Assembly: GCA_005881495.1 (NCBI GenBank)
Contig: VBHI01000160.1
Coordinates: 1 to 24,207, forward strand
DNA from: Chloroflexota bacterium
Lineage (GTDB): Bacteria > Chloroflexota > Ktedonobacteria > Ktedonobacterales > Ktedonobacteraceae
Length of the DNA stretch: 24,207 nt
Direction of reading: 5' to 3'
In this document: positions 15,044 through 22,816 of the stretch, piece after piece
Numbering within the stretch: position 1 is the first letter of the stretch
Layout of the letters: the number at the start of each line of letters is the position of its first letter
The notes under the pieces: generated by a model
What the model saw: the letters and a program-made list of their open reading frames with translations, nothing else
The model's database searches: none
What the model was told of the DNA's origin: nothing
Position numbers and translations under genes: made by a program

Positions 15044-15418
15044 CTAGCAGGTCGTACTGATGGTTGAGAGCAACAACAGATCAACGCTGGGCAGCACCTT
15101 GCGCAATTTAAAGAGCAGGTTCCGCAAGTTAGTGTGAGCCTGGGAATCGGTTGTATCGGGCCAGAGCAGAAAGGCCAGCTGAGACCGTGACTGAGGGGCA
15201 TTCTGATGAAGGACGAGGTAGGCCAGCAGAGACTGCAAGCGTGGCATATCGATATTCATCACAGGCGTCTCACTCCAAATTGACCGGAAATCGCCGAGCA
15301 GGTGCAGAGTCGGAAACACTGGGAAGCCATATTGGATTTCTTTGCTCAAATCAGTGGCAACTGTCTCCACCGCCTTAGCTCTTTCACGATCTGCTTCAAC
15401 AGGGATGTACGAGTTCAT
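15044..15418 (-). pseudogene. Truncated SARP/BTAD-type transcriptional activator, N-terminal DNA-binding part only
   Basis: 124 codons; the ATG at 15418 has AAAGGA about 9 nt upstream. Residues 36-110 (LHLLGDFRSIW, then PRLQSLLAYLVLHQNAPQSRSQLAFLLWPD, then AHTNLRNLLFKLRKVLP) match the winged-helix trans_reg_C/BTAD start of the large SARP-like ATPase activators, which are usually 900-1200 aa. The similarity stops after LPSVD and the frame ends 15 codons later, so the BTAD, ATPase and TPR regions are gone. The first 35 residues are not typical of the family. It ends 9 bp from the stop of the PAS kinase, convergent with it. It is most likely a remnant, but an expressed isolated DNA-binding domain cannot be excluded because the ribosome site is good. 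Confidence 0.75.
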
Positions 15419-15481
15419 CTTTATGTCCTTTCCCCTGCGCCGTCATTCGGCGCGTCTCCAATCTTGAATAGGTGCGTCCAG

Positions 15482-15865
15482 CTACTTCCTTGCGGGTTCC
15501 GCCGCCTGGCGGATCTTTGCTAACAGATTCTCAATCCTCCCAAGCTTTTCCACAAATGCCACTGCGCCTGCGGCCTGCGCTCGTGCTCGCGTGAGACCGT
15601 CATCATGGATGCTCAACATTACGACCACGCTCTGCAAGGGGGCACCTGTGCACTCCTGCAGTGCTGCCGTAGCGGCTATCCCATCCATACCTGGCATCTC
15701 GATGTCCATCAGTACGATATCGGGAGCGAGCGACTGCACCAGCGCGAGAACCTGTTCACCAGTGTTCGCCTCTCCGACCACCGTGATGTCTGGCTCCAGC
15801 GTGAGTCGCATGCGCAATCCCCGCCTGATGCCCTGCTGGTCATCCACGAGCAACAGTCTGATCAT
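15482..15865 (-). CDS. Stand-alone response-regulator receiver domain (copy A)
   Basis: 127 aa from the ATG at 15865, with GAGGT 5-6 nt upstream; the frame is open 38 codons further up but without a start signal. It is a complete CheY-type receiver: acidic pair D8-D9, phospho-acceptor D54 in IVLMDIEMPG, Ser of the MLSIHDD switch, and the invariant Lys in AFVEK. It resembles the receiver half of NarL-type regulators but has no HTH output domain. It may act by protein contact or as a phosphate sink. The copy at 22445 is a clear paralogue (about three quarters identical by eye) and shares its upstream DNA. It is divergent from the four-PAS kinase at 16236, a plausible phosphodonor. Confidence 0.9.
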   Translation of the reverse strand: MIRLLLVDDQQGIRRGLRMRLTLEPDITVVGEANTGEQVLALVQSLAPDIVLMDIEMPGMDGIAATAALQECTGAPLQSVVVMLSIHDDGLTRARAQAAGAVAFVEKLGRIENLLAKIRQAAEPARK

Positions 15866-16235
15866 TCTAACCTCATCTATCTTGCCCTGGTGCCTCCGTT
15901 GGCACTGGCAGATATGGTACAATTGAAAGCAGAGCAACTGATTTCTACCATGCGACACCGGGCATTCAGCAGCACACATCGGGTGTGCTCTGCGAAGCGG
16001 CCGCAGGGTATTCTCCCTTGCTTACATGAAGTATAGGTCCTGACGCCGCTCTAGTAGAACTGGCATCCGAACTATTTCCCCTAGGTCTTTGGACGTAGGG
16101 ATGGATTGCGTCAAAAGAGGGCGGGGACATGGCGATACGCGACGAGTTTCTATCACCATCGCAGCAACACTGCACACTTCCTCCAGGTGAATGTGCGCAC
16201 GCTGTCCTCTTTATGGATGAGAAAGGGGAAAACCA
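15866..16235. repeat. Intergenic copy A of a duplicated receiver/regulator spacer
   Basis: From 15866 to about 16140 this spacer aligns with 22817-23084. Shared blocks include CTGGCAGATATGGTACAAT, GGGCATTCAGCAGCACACAT, GAAGTATAGG, and GGCATCCGAACTATTTCC. The alignment continues through an equivalent start codon and ATACGC (16140), then breaks. In the other copy a NarL regulator follows; here the four-PAS kinase follows. With the flanking receiver genes, the duplicated block spans about 15482-16140 and 22445-23084. Confidence 0.8.
15909..15937 (-). promoter_or_regulatory. Candidate promoter of receiver copy A
   Basis: Minus-strand TTGCTC (15937-15932), 17 bp, TATCTG (15914-15909), about 45 bp upstream of the receiver start. 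The same boxes occur at the paralogue with 18-bp spacing (TTGCTC 22893-22888, TATCTG 22869-22864). Conservation in both copies while the spacer between them diverges supports function, although the boxes are not close to consensus. Confidence 0.4.
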
Positions 16236-16239
16236 ATGA
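16129..16239 (+). CDS. Small ORF (36 aa) overlapping the kinase start by ATGA
   Basis: ATG at 16129 occupies the same place as the NarL regulator start in the duplicated copy (both followed by CGATACGC). After four codons it diverges into DEFLSPSQQHCTLPPGECAHAV and onward, with no recognised domain. It terminates with TGA at 16237-16239, overlapping the ATG of the four-PAS kinase (16236). The 4-bp ATGA overlap suggests translational coupling, but the ORF could equally be a chance remnant of the recombination that replaced the regulator. A GA-rich sequence precedes it. Function is unknown. Confidence 0.3.
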   Translation: MAIRDEFLSPSQQHCTLPPGECAHAVLFMDEKGENQ

Positions 16240-19007
16240 ACCCCGCTATTCAGGACACACTCTTACAGCTCTTCGAGCACGTACGACAAGACCCAGATAC
16301 CCTGCCCACTGTACCAGTTGATGATTGGCAAGAGGGTTCAATAGAGTGGCGCCTGCTGTCCGGCTTCCAGGACGTGCTAGAACAGCTGCAACAACGCACG
16401 CTTCAGAGCACGCAGATGGAGCAACAACTGCGCGACCAGGAATCGCTCTATCATAGTGCTTTTGCTGCTTCCAACAATGGGCTGCTCATTGCCGATAATG
16501 AAGATGGTCGCATTATCGAGGTCAATCCTGCTGCCTGCACGATGTATGGGTATACCTATGAGGAGATGATAGGGTTACAGGGAACCGATCTTTTCGACCC
16601 TGATTCGCACCCTCAGGTGGAAAAGATTACCTCAAAGCTCTCCTTGGGCGGTTTCGTCCATGCCCAGCTTGTTGCCAGGCGCAAAGATGGCACTACATTC
16701 CATACTGATAGGCAGGCAACCACGTTCACCTATAAAGGGAAACTTCATCGGCTGGCGATAGTACGCGATGTCACTGAGCGCGTGCAGGCCGAAGAACAAC
16801 TTCATGAAAAGGAAGAGCAATACCGTAGCGTCTTTGAATGCAACATGTTTGGCTATCCCTATGAGGAAATCATCGGGTTGCACACGAGTGCCCTTACCGT
16901 TCCAGAGTATCTTCCAGTTGTGACCGAGGCCCTGGAAACGATCATATCAGGTGACCAATACCACGCGAAGGGACTGGGTTTGCGCAAAGACGGCACAATG
17001 TTTCATGTTGAAGCACACAGTACCCCCTTCACCTACAAGGGCAAGCCGCATCTGCTGGGGGTGACGCATGACATCACCGAACGCGTGCAGGCGGAAGAAC
17101 AATTGCGCGAAAAGGAAGAGCAATATCGCAGCATCTTTGAAGCCACCACTGATGGGCTGATCATCAGAAACATGGATGGCTTCGTTGTCGAAGCCAATCC
17201 CGCCGCGTGCAGCATGCATGGCTACGCCTATGAGGAGTTTCTGGGCCTTCATCGCATCAACATTGTCCACCCGGAGCATCATGCCCTAGTGGCAGAGTAT
17301 ATGCGGGCGATCCAGGCTGGTCACACGTTTCAGGGCCAGGCAGTTGATTTGCGCAAAGATGGCACCGCATTCCCCGTCGAGGTACGCGGAAGCACCTTCA
17401 TGTACCTGGGCAAGCCCCATACCCTGTCAGTGTTGCGGGATATCACCGAGCGGGTGCAAGCTGAAGAACACCTGCGCGAGAAGGAAGCCCAGTACCGTGG
17501 CGTCTTTGAGGCTGCCAGCGATGCAATGGTCATTACTAACCTGGATGGCTTCGTTATCGAGGCCAATCCCGCTGCATGTACGATGTACGGCTATACCTAT
17601 GAGGAACTACTTGGATTGCATCGCACCATATTAACCCACCGGGAGTACCACTACCTGGTTCCAGAATCCATCCAAACGATCAAAGCAGGCGGCCATTATC
17701 AAGCCCGAACAGTCGACCAGCGCAAAGACGGCACACCCTTTCCCGTAGATGGACGAGGCACCCCGTTCATCTTCAAGGGCCAGCCTACTGTCCTGGCAGT
17801 CATTCGTGACATCACTGAGCAAGTGCAGGCCGAACAACTTCTGGAGCAGCGAGTGGAGGATCGTACGCGTGAGCTCTCCTCGCTACTTGAGATCTCCCAT
17901 ACGGTGGCCTCCACCCTCCAACTCAAGCCGTTGTTGGGCCTGATCCTCGATCAGCTCAAAACCGTCGTCGATTATACAGGCTCCGCGATCTTAACCGTGG
18001 AGGGGGAGGATCTGGTATTCCTTGACAACCGGGGCCCTGTCCCGGAAGCGCAACTGATGCTACTGCGCTTCCCGCTCAAGAACCTGGGGCTGATTTGGGA
18101 GACCATTACTTCCCGCGAGTCGATCATCATGCAAGACATCCGTAAAAATACTCCCCTGGAGCGGGCCTTTCGGGTGGCAATAGGTGATCTCCGCAAAACG
18201 ACCTTTCACCATATTCGTGCCTGCATGATCATTCCTCTTACGCTGAAAGAACAGGCCATCGGCATGCTGGTGCTGCTTTCAAGCGAAAAACAGGCCTTTA
18301 CGCCGCACCATGCCACACTCGCCCTGGCCATTGCCAACCAGGCAGCCATTGCGATTGAGAATGCGCGGCTCTATGAACAGGCACAGGAATTGGCCGCCCT
18401 TGAGGAGCGCCAGCGCCTGGCACGCGAACTGCACGACTCCGTCTCTCAGGCGCTCTACGGCATTGCCCTCGGTGCCCATACCGCCCGCACCCTGCTTGAC
18501 CGCGACCCTACTCAGGTGGCCGAACCGCTGGACTATGTGCTCTCGCTGGCCGAGGCGGGGCTGGCCGAGATGCGCGCCTTGATCTTTGAATTGCGCCCCG
18601 AATCGTTAGAGATCGAAGGGCTTGTCAGTGCGCTGACCAAACAAGGAGCCGCCCTGCACGCCCGTCACGACATCACGGTTCAAACCGACCTGAGCGCCGA
18701 GCCTGCGCTGCCGCTCAAGGTCAAACAGGAGTTGTACCGCATCGCCCAGGAAGCCCTGCATAACACCGTCAAGCATGCCCATGCCAGCAAGGTGGACCTG
18801 CGACTGTGCCAGACGAGCGAGGCAGTCATCCTGGAGGTGCGTGATAATGGCAGAGGGTTTGATGCCACGGCTTCCTTCCCCGGTCACCTGGGACTCCACT
18901 CCATGCAGGAGCGGGTGAAGGGCCTGGGTGGCGTACTCCAGATCGAAAGTGCACCGGGCCAGGGTACCTGTGTCCGCGCCCAAGTTCCAGTTCATGACAC
19001 CATGTAA
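16236..19007 (+). CDS. Four-PAS, GAF, NarL-type sensor histidine kinase (HisKA_3)
   Basis: 923 aa; AAGGGGA 8 nt before the ATG. No membrane helices, so a cytosolic sensor. Order: coiled coil about 45-70, PAS1 70-185, PAS2 193-285, PAS3 296-407, PAS4 418-530, linker coiled coil 530-550, GAF 553-712, HisKA_3 725-790 with phospho-acceptor H733 in ARELHDSVSQALYGI, HATPase 820-918 with N843 and DNGRGFD (870-876). The PAS units are near-copies joined by the linker RDITERVQAEEQLREKE. PAS2 lacks the first half of its fold: EEQYRSVFE passes straight to MFGYPYEE, so about 30 residues seen in the others (DGLII to NPAACTMYGY) are missing in frame. The kinase core is complete. It likely phosphorylates a NarL/LuxR-type regulator; the receiver at 15482 and a decayed LuxR fragment at 19059 are nearest. 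Confidence 0.95.
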   Translation: MNPAIQDTLLQLFEHVRQDPDTLPTVPVDDWQEGSIEWRLLSGFQDVLEQLQQRTLQSTQMEQQLRDQESLYHSAFAASNNGLLIADNEDGRIIEVNPAACTMYGYTYEEMIGLQGTDLFDPDSHPQVEKITSKLSLGGFVHAQLVARRKDGTTFHTDRQATTFTYKGKLHRLAIVRDVTERVQAEEQLHEKEEQYRSVFECNMFGYPYEEIIGLHTSALTVPEYLPVVTEALETIISGDQYHAKGLGLRKDGTMFHVEAHSTPFTYKGKPHLLGVTHDITERVQAEEQLREKEEQYRSIFEATTDGLIIRNMDGFVVEANPAACSMHGYAYEEFLGLHRINIVHPEHHALVAEYMRAIQAGHTFQGQAVDLRKDGTAFPVEVRGSTFMYLGKPHTLSVLRDITERVQAEEHLREKEAQYRGVFEAASDAMVITNLDGFVIEANPAACTMYGYTYEELLGLHRTILTHREYHYLVPESIQTIKAGGHYQARTVDQRKDGTPFPVDGRGTPFIFKGQPTVLAVIRDITEQVQAEQLLEQRVEDRTRELSSLLEISHTVASTLQLKPLLGLILDQLKTVVDYTGSAILTVEGEDLVFLDNRGPVPEAQLMLLRFPLKNLGLIWETITSRESIIMQDIRKNTPLERAFRVAIGDLRKTTFHHIRACMIIPLTLKEQAIGMLVLLSSEKQAFTPHHATLALAIANQAAIAIENARLYEQAQELAALEERQRLARELHDSVSQALYGIALGAHTARTLLDRDPTQVAEPLDYVLSLAEAGLAEMRALIFELRPESLEIEGLVSALTKQGAALHARHDITVQTDLSAEPALPLKVKQELYRIAQEALHNTVKHAHASKVDLRLCQTSEAVILEVRDNGRGFDATASFPGHLGLHSMQERVKGLGGVLQIESAPGQGTCVRAQVPVHDTM

Positions 19008-19058
19008 CAGCAAGATGTAGCTTTCTAGAGGCAATAGTCGTTTAAAGCTCTTCTCCGT

Positions 19059-19355
19059 TCAGGCACGGTCCTGCCTCCATCCGGCTTCGCGAGCAAGGAG
19101 AATGGCTTGTGCTCGATCAGCCACTTGCAATTTGCTGAAGATGTTGGAGACGTGGTTGCGTACCGTCTTGAGACTGAGCACCAGTCGGGCTGCAATGTCT
19201 GCGTTCGATTGACCCTGCACAATCAAGTTCAGTATCTCGCGTTCGCGGTCGGTGAGATCAGGAAATATTGGTGCGGGCATTACGGCTGGTTTGGGCGCGG
19301 CAAAGAAGTCGATCAGGCGCTGCGCAATTGCAGGGCTAAAAATCGCTTCTCCACT
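19059..19355 (-). pseudogene. NarL/LuxR-type response regulator, C-terminal fragment
   Basis: The frame can be read from about 19352 as GEAIFSPAIAQRLIDFF, the usual linker of NarL-type regulators. It continues DLTDREREILNLIVQGQSNADIAARLVLSLKTVRNHVSNIF and SKLQVADRAQAILLAREAG, a complete LuxR-type HTH. The receiver domain and its Asp are absent; upstream of 19355 the DNA belongs to a CAAX-protease gene. An ATG at 19280 could still yield a 73-aa isolated HTH. No ribosome site was verified there. It is convergent with the four-PAS kinase 52 bp away, and may once have been its partner regulator. Confidence 0.85.
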
Positions 19356-19617
19356 CCCTGCCGCTGACTGCCGTCATCATCAAGGCTGACAGGGTTGGCC
19401 CGGCAATAATGCCAAGCAGAAACACGAGAGACGATAGAGCATCTGAGATGGTGAACGGGAGCAGGCCGAGTCCATTCTGGTCAATCACCAGGGGGAGCCA
19501 GACAATCCAGGTACCTGCAAATGCCAGGACAAAGAAGGCTACCATAGGGTGACGCACGATGAGACGCTTAAGCGCTGAAAAGGTCGCAGGCTGCGACGTT
19601 GTTGCGATGGTAGACAT
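19351..19617 (-). pseudogene. CPBP/CAAX-type intramembrane protease, N-terminal fragment
   Basis: ATG at 19617 with AAGGAAA upstream. About 88 residues fit the family: a short N-terminus, then LKRLIVRHPMVAFFVLAFAG, the helix TWIVWLPLVI, and a second helix region DALSSLVFLLGIIAGPTLSALMMTAVSGR. Homologues continue for about 200 more residues with the EExxxR and HxxxN motifs of the active site. Here the reading changes after SGRE to a few unrelated codons and a stop at 19336, exactly where the NarL-regulator sequence begins. The catalytic part is therefore deleted. Expressed or not, the fragment cannot be a protease. Confidence 0.8.
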
Positions 19618-19736
19618 GATGCGTTTCCTTTCCTAGAGATGTACTAAGTTACTTTGTGATGAGATCTATGCTGTGGCATGACACTGAGAAGCGTGGTCTC
19701 GTTGTCACTGCTTGTCTAAAGCATAGCTGGAGAGGT

Positions 19737-19799
19737 GTTCCCATGTCATGGGACTTGTTCACGATGTAGCTGGGAAGTTGTTCCCGGTTGGACCGGGAA
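19737..19799. repeat. Cluster of short inverted repeats upstream of the IS607 element
   Basis: CCCATG-T-CATGGG (19740-19752), GGGAA-GTTG-TTCCC (19772-19785) and TTCCCGGT-TGG-ACCGGGAA (19781-19799). The last two share the TTCCC arm, so they are mutually exclusive structures. GTTC recurs three times (around 19737, 19757, 19780). They may mark the left end of the element or a control region; IS607 elements lack terminal inverted repeats, so the boundary cannot be fixed here. Confidence 0.45.
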
Positions 19800-19845
19800 T
19801 GGAATCCATTTTTTGTAACCATCCCTTTCAAAATATAACCATCTC

Positions 19846-19874
19846 TTGCATTTTTCGAACGGATGTACTACACT
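19846..19874 (+). promoter_or_regulatory. tnpA promoter, possibly leaderless
   Basis: TTGCAT (19846-19851), 17 bp, TACACT (19869-19874). The tnpA ATG lies only 6 bp after the -10 box, so transcription should start at or next to the A of the ATG, giving a leaderless mRNA. No ribosome site precedes the ATG, which agrees with this. Confidence 0.5.
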
Positions 19875-19880
19875 GAACCC

Positions 19881-20470
19881 ATGAAGTTATCGAGCTATGC
19901 GAAGCGGATTGGGAACAGTTCCAACACGGCTTGGCGCAGGTGGAAACGAGGCCAGCGCGCCTTTCTACCAGTTGCCCACAGGAACAGTGATCGTTGAACC
20001 GCCAGAGCAGCATGTGACGCCTCCGCGGACCGTAGCGGTTTATGCCCGCGTTTCCAACCGCGAGAACAAGAAGCACCTGGAGACACAGGCCCAGCGCCTG
20101 ATCAGTTGGTGCAATGCGGCATCAGCTGCTCAGTTGCCAAAGTCATCACAGCGGGTGGCAGTGGGATCAATGATCAGCGCCCCAAGTTCCTGGCTCTGCT
20201 TGCAGACCCCAAATCCAGCCAAATCGTGGTCGAACACCAAGACCGGGCTTCACGTTTTAGGGTCGCTTCCATGCAGACATTGCTCAGGATGCAAGGGTGG
20301 GAATGGGTCGTCGTCACTACGGCAGACCCCGTAGCAGATGACCTCAGGGGTGACTTTGTCGCGATCATCACCTCGTTGTGTGCCCGGCTCTCTAGGCGCA
20401 GGCGAGCCAAACGCAAAACGGAGCAAGTCCTGGCTGCCTTGCAGCAGATAGGATCAGCAAGCAGTGAGTC
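19881..20470 (+). pseudogene. tnpA: IS607-type serine recombinase TnpA, two frameshifts
   Basis: The start MKLSSYAKRIGNSSNTAWRR is the MerR-like wHTH of IS607 TnpA (the family opens MKLSxYAKxxGVSYxTAWRW). The first frame ends at a TGA at 19995. The protein continues in another frame with LPTGTVIVEPPE and the catalytic serine motif VAVYARVSNRENKKHLETQAQRL, then returns to the first frame for GSGINDQRPKFLALLADP, IVVEHQDRASRF and DFVAIITSLCARLSRRRRAKRKTEQ. The shifts lie near 19950-19965 and 20115-20140. All parts of a roughly 195-aa recombinase are present, but not in one frame, so the gene is very probably dead. The similarity ends at about 20460, where tnpB begins. Confidence 0.88.
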
Positions 20471-21827
20471 AAAAGCCCGACAAGGACCAGAGGAAACGCC
20501 AGCAGAAGCGCAGAAGCAAGCGCACGCTGACTCATGCCGTGACCCATATCCGACTGATGGAAGCCAATCCAGGCAAACTGGAGGCGTTAGATCGGCTGGT
20601 GATGGTCTATCTGGCGCTCTGCCAACACTACGTGACCCATTTCTGCACGGAGGCCGACCCCAATAGCTATGCGGTTCCGGTCTTTGAGACCGACCTTTCG
20701 GAGCGCTGGCAGCGCGTCGCCATCCAGCAGGCAGCGGGCATTGCCCGTGCCTTTCTCAAGCCAAAGCGAGGGCATCGGGAGTGCCCCTTGACCCGAAAGT
20801 CAAGGAACCCCAGTGGAGGGAATGGAACCTGCCAGAACTCCGCGTCCCAGCCATTGTCGCCAATGCCAACGTGGTGGTGCTTGAACCATCTGAAGACTCG
20901 ACGTTCGACTACTGGTTACGCATCTCCACCCTGGAGAAAGGGAATCCCCTCCGCGTCCCGGTCAAACTCGCCGCCTATCACCGCAAAGCCCTCGCCGGAC
21001 GTGCCATCAACACCTCAACCGCTCTGCACCAACGCCAGGGGGTCTGGTGGCTTACCCTCTCGTTCGATGAGAACGTTTCTCTTCAAACGGAGCCACGAGC
21101 CCCTCGCGTGGGCGTTGATGTGGGGATCGCCAACTTTCTCACGACCTCGACGGGAAAGCAGTACGGAACCTTTCATGGCAAACTCGCCAAGCGCCACAAG
21201 CGCGATCGAGAGAAACGCCGTCGCAAGGCCAAGCTGAGGGCCTGCCTCAAGAAAAAGGGGGTGGGGAAGCTCCCTTCCACCAGCAGCGCCAGCGGGCAGC
21301 GCCTTGGGCGGCACGTGCGCCAGGAGATCAATCGGGCGATTAATCAGATGCTTCAAGAGCATGCTGATGCGCGGATCATTTTCGAAGATCTCTCCGTCGC
21401 CTCAATGCGCTTCAAGGCAAGAGCGATGAATGCCTATGTGCATGCTTCCAATCTGGCGCATATCCCTAAACAACTGGCTTGGGCCACGGCCAAGCGGGGG
21501 ATGGCGGCGCATACCGTCAAGGCGGCTTACTCTTCGCAAGCATGCCATCGCTGCCAGTATGTGGATCGGGCCAATCGACCGGACCAGAGCACCTTCATCT
21601 GTGGGGTGTGTGGGTATCGGAACCACGCCGACCGCAATGCTGCTCTAAATTTGTCCAGCCGCTTTGGGGATCAGGAACTGGCAACCTGCAAGAGCAAAGC
21701 CGAGGTCAAAGCCTTGCTCCTCAAACGGCATGAAGCTTGGATGAAGAACAACGGGTTGTTCGTAGTACAACCCCCAGCCCAGTTGGGTCTTTGGGATGAA
21801 CCAGAGGCTTCAACGGGCTTAGGTTAA
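20464..21827 (+). pseudogene. tnpB: TnpB RNA-guided nuclease of IS607-type element, one frameshift
   Basis: The N-terminal part starts at a GTG (20464) and reads RSKRTLTHAVTHIRLMEANP to KPKRGHRE. Near 20765-20790 the frame changes and the remainder (codons from 20781 to 21827, 348 aa) continues through the wedge and RuvC regions. Catalytic residues are all present in the second part: D113 in VGVDVGIANF, E202 in IIFEDLSV, D284 in NHADRNAALNL. The C4 zinc finger (C255, C258, C274, C277) lies between the last two. TnpB uses a guide RNA from the element's right end to cut DNA at the transposon target. The frameshift separates the N-terminal recognition part from the nuclease, so activity is doubtful unless the shift is recoded or a sequencing error. 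It is about 430-460 aa when joined, normal for the family. Confidence 0.9.
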
Positions 21828-21850
21828 GGTTGAGAACCCAGGCCAAATGC
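21650..21850 (+). ncRNA. Possible TnpB guide RNA (omega RNA/reRNA) region
   Basis: In this family the guide RNA scaffold overlaps the 3' end of tnpB and reaches the right end of the element, where the guide begins. The stretch around 21785-21840 has pairing potential (TGGGT near 21783 with ACCCA at 21836-21840). The location is inferred from family knowledge; no transcript boundary can be read from the sequence. Confidence 0.25.
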
Positions 21851-21851
21851 A

Positions 21852-22322
21852 CTATTCGGTTATGGTCTTGGCAACTATCGCCACTCTCGTCCGCGCACGC
21901 CCTTGGGCAATGAGTGTCGCGATACCGAGAATGACGACAGTCGGAGTCGTTACAACGAGCACCGCCACAGCGAGCCCGGTCAACACGGTCAGATGATGCT
22001 CAATGACACGCAGCACCATACCCCAATCGACTATCCACGAAAGACCCGACATCAAGGTAAGCAGTGTGACACCCGCGGTACCAAGGATGCCAATCCACCG
22101 CTGATGTGTAGCGAGCACCAGCAAGATCACATAGAGAACCATAAACCAAGCCGGAGCACCAAGCTGAGTACCACTGGCCAACCAGCTGTCCCTGGCCGAG
22201 CCTCCAATACCTGGATCGGACAGATTGAGCTGAAGAACGACAGCTGTACCCAGCACATAGTTGAGCACAAAAACGAGAGCAGCAATCAGAAACGCTTTCC
22301 GTACCGGTAAAAATTGTTGCAT
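21852..22322 (-). CDS. Small four-helix membrane protein of unknown function
   Basis: 156 aa from the ATG at 22322, chosen because AAAGGA lies 9 nt upstream and the protein then opens MQQFLPVRKAFLIAAL; in-frame ATGs at 22340 and 22373 are alternatives. Four hydrophobic segments are seen at about 10-32, 57-75, 78-100 and 112-138 (AWFMVLYVILLVLAT, IGILGTAGVTLLTLM, VLTGLAVAVLVVTTPTVVILGIATLIAQG). The basic tail GRARTRVAIVAKTITE is probably cytosolic. I do not recognise a family. It lies between the IS607 element and the second receiver gene, on the same strand as that receiver, and ends about 25 bp from tnpB, so its 3' end may have been brushed by the insertion. Confidence 0.65.
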   Translation of the reverse strand: MQQFLPVRKAFLIAALVFVLNYVLGTAVVLQLNLSDPGIGGSARDSWLASGTQLGAPAWFMVLYVILLVLATHQRWIGILGTAGVTLLTLMSGLSWIVDWGMVLRVIEHHLTVLTGLAVAVLVVTTPTVVILGIATLIAQGRARTRVAIVAKTITE

Positions 22323-22444
22323 GGCCTTTTGTCCTTTCATCTTAGAAGAAACTAATGTATTTCGCTCCTTCATGCTGGAGTTTCATAGATGGCGATCAAC
22401 CGCGTATCTCGTCTTGAGCAGTCAGAGCCGGGCATCTTCACGTC

Positions 22445-22816
22445 TTACCTGGCGAGCTCCGCTGTCTGACGAATGGTCGCTAATAGCACTTCTAACGTCC
22501 CTGACTTCTCCACAAACGCCGCTGCTCCTGCGGCCCGTGCACGTGCTCGCGTTTGAACATCATCATGGATGCTCAACATCACGACTGCGCTTTGCGAGGT
22601 GCTGGTACGCATGGCCGCTGTTGCCGCGATGCCATCCATAGCCGGCATTTCGACGTCCATCAGCACGATATCGGGAGCGAGCGATTCTACCAGCACGAGC
22701 GCCTGCTCTCCACTGCTCGCCTCTCCAACCACGGTGATGTCAGGCTCCAACATGAGTCGCATGCGTAAGCCCTGCCTGACAATCGGTTGGTCATCCACGA
22801 GCAACAGTTTGATCAT
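22445..22816 (-). CDS. Stand-alone response-regulator receiver domain (copy B)
   Basis: 123 aa; ATG at 22816 with AGGTGA about 7 nt upstream. All receiver residues are kept: D8-D9, D54 in IVLMDVEMPA, MLSIHDD switch Ser, and Lys in AFVEK. It has no output domain. It is paralogous to the receiver at 15482; both end just after the last receiver helix, so being receiver-only is a property of the pair, not a truncation of one. It is divergent from the NarL regulator at 23073, with which it shares a 256-bp control region. It may compete for phosphate from the same kinase or signal by protein contact. Confidence 0.9.
   Translation of the reverse strand: MIKLLLVDDQPIVRQGLRMRLMLEPDITVVGEASSGEQALVLVESLAPDIVLMDVEMPAMDGIAATAAMRTSTSQSAVVMLSIHDDVQTRARARAAGAAAFVEKSGTLEVLLATIRQTAELAR

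Larger units (their letters stand above)
19881..21850 (+). mobile_element. Degenerate IS607-like insertion sequence (tnpA + tnpB)
   Basis: Serine recombinase tnpA followed by overlapping tnpB in the same direction is the standard IS607 layout. Exact ends are not defined: the family has no terminal inverted repeats and no target duplication, and inserts at GG dinucleotides. The left end should be upstream of 19846, the right end shortly after the tnpB stop (21827) and before the flanking gene's stop (21852). Three frameshifts in total indicate decay. Confidence 0.8.

Noticed and set aside
21852..22322. Membrane protein truncated by the IS607 insertion
   Set aside because: The reading frame ends cleanly after a basic tail with no sign of broken domain; possible but unsupported.
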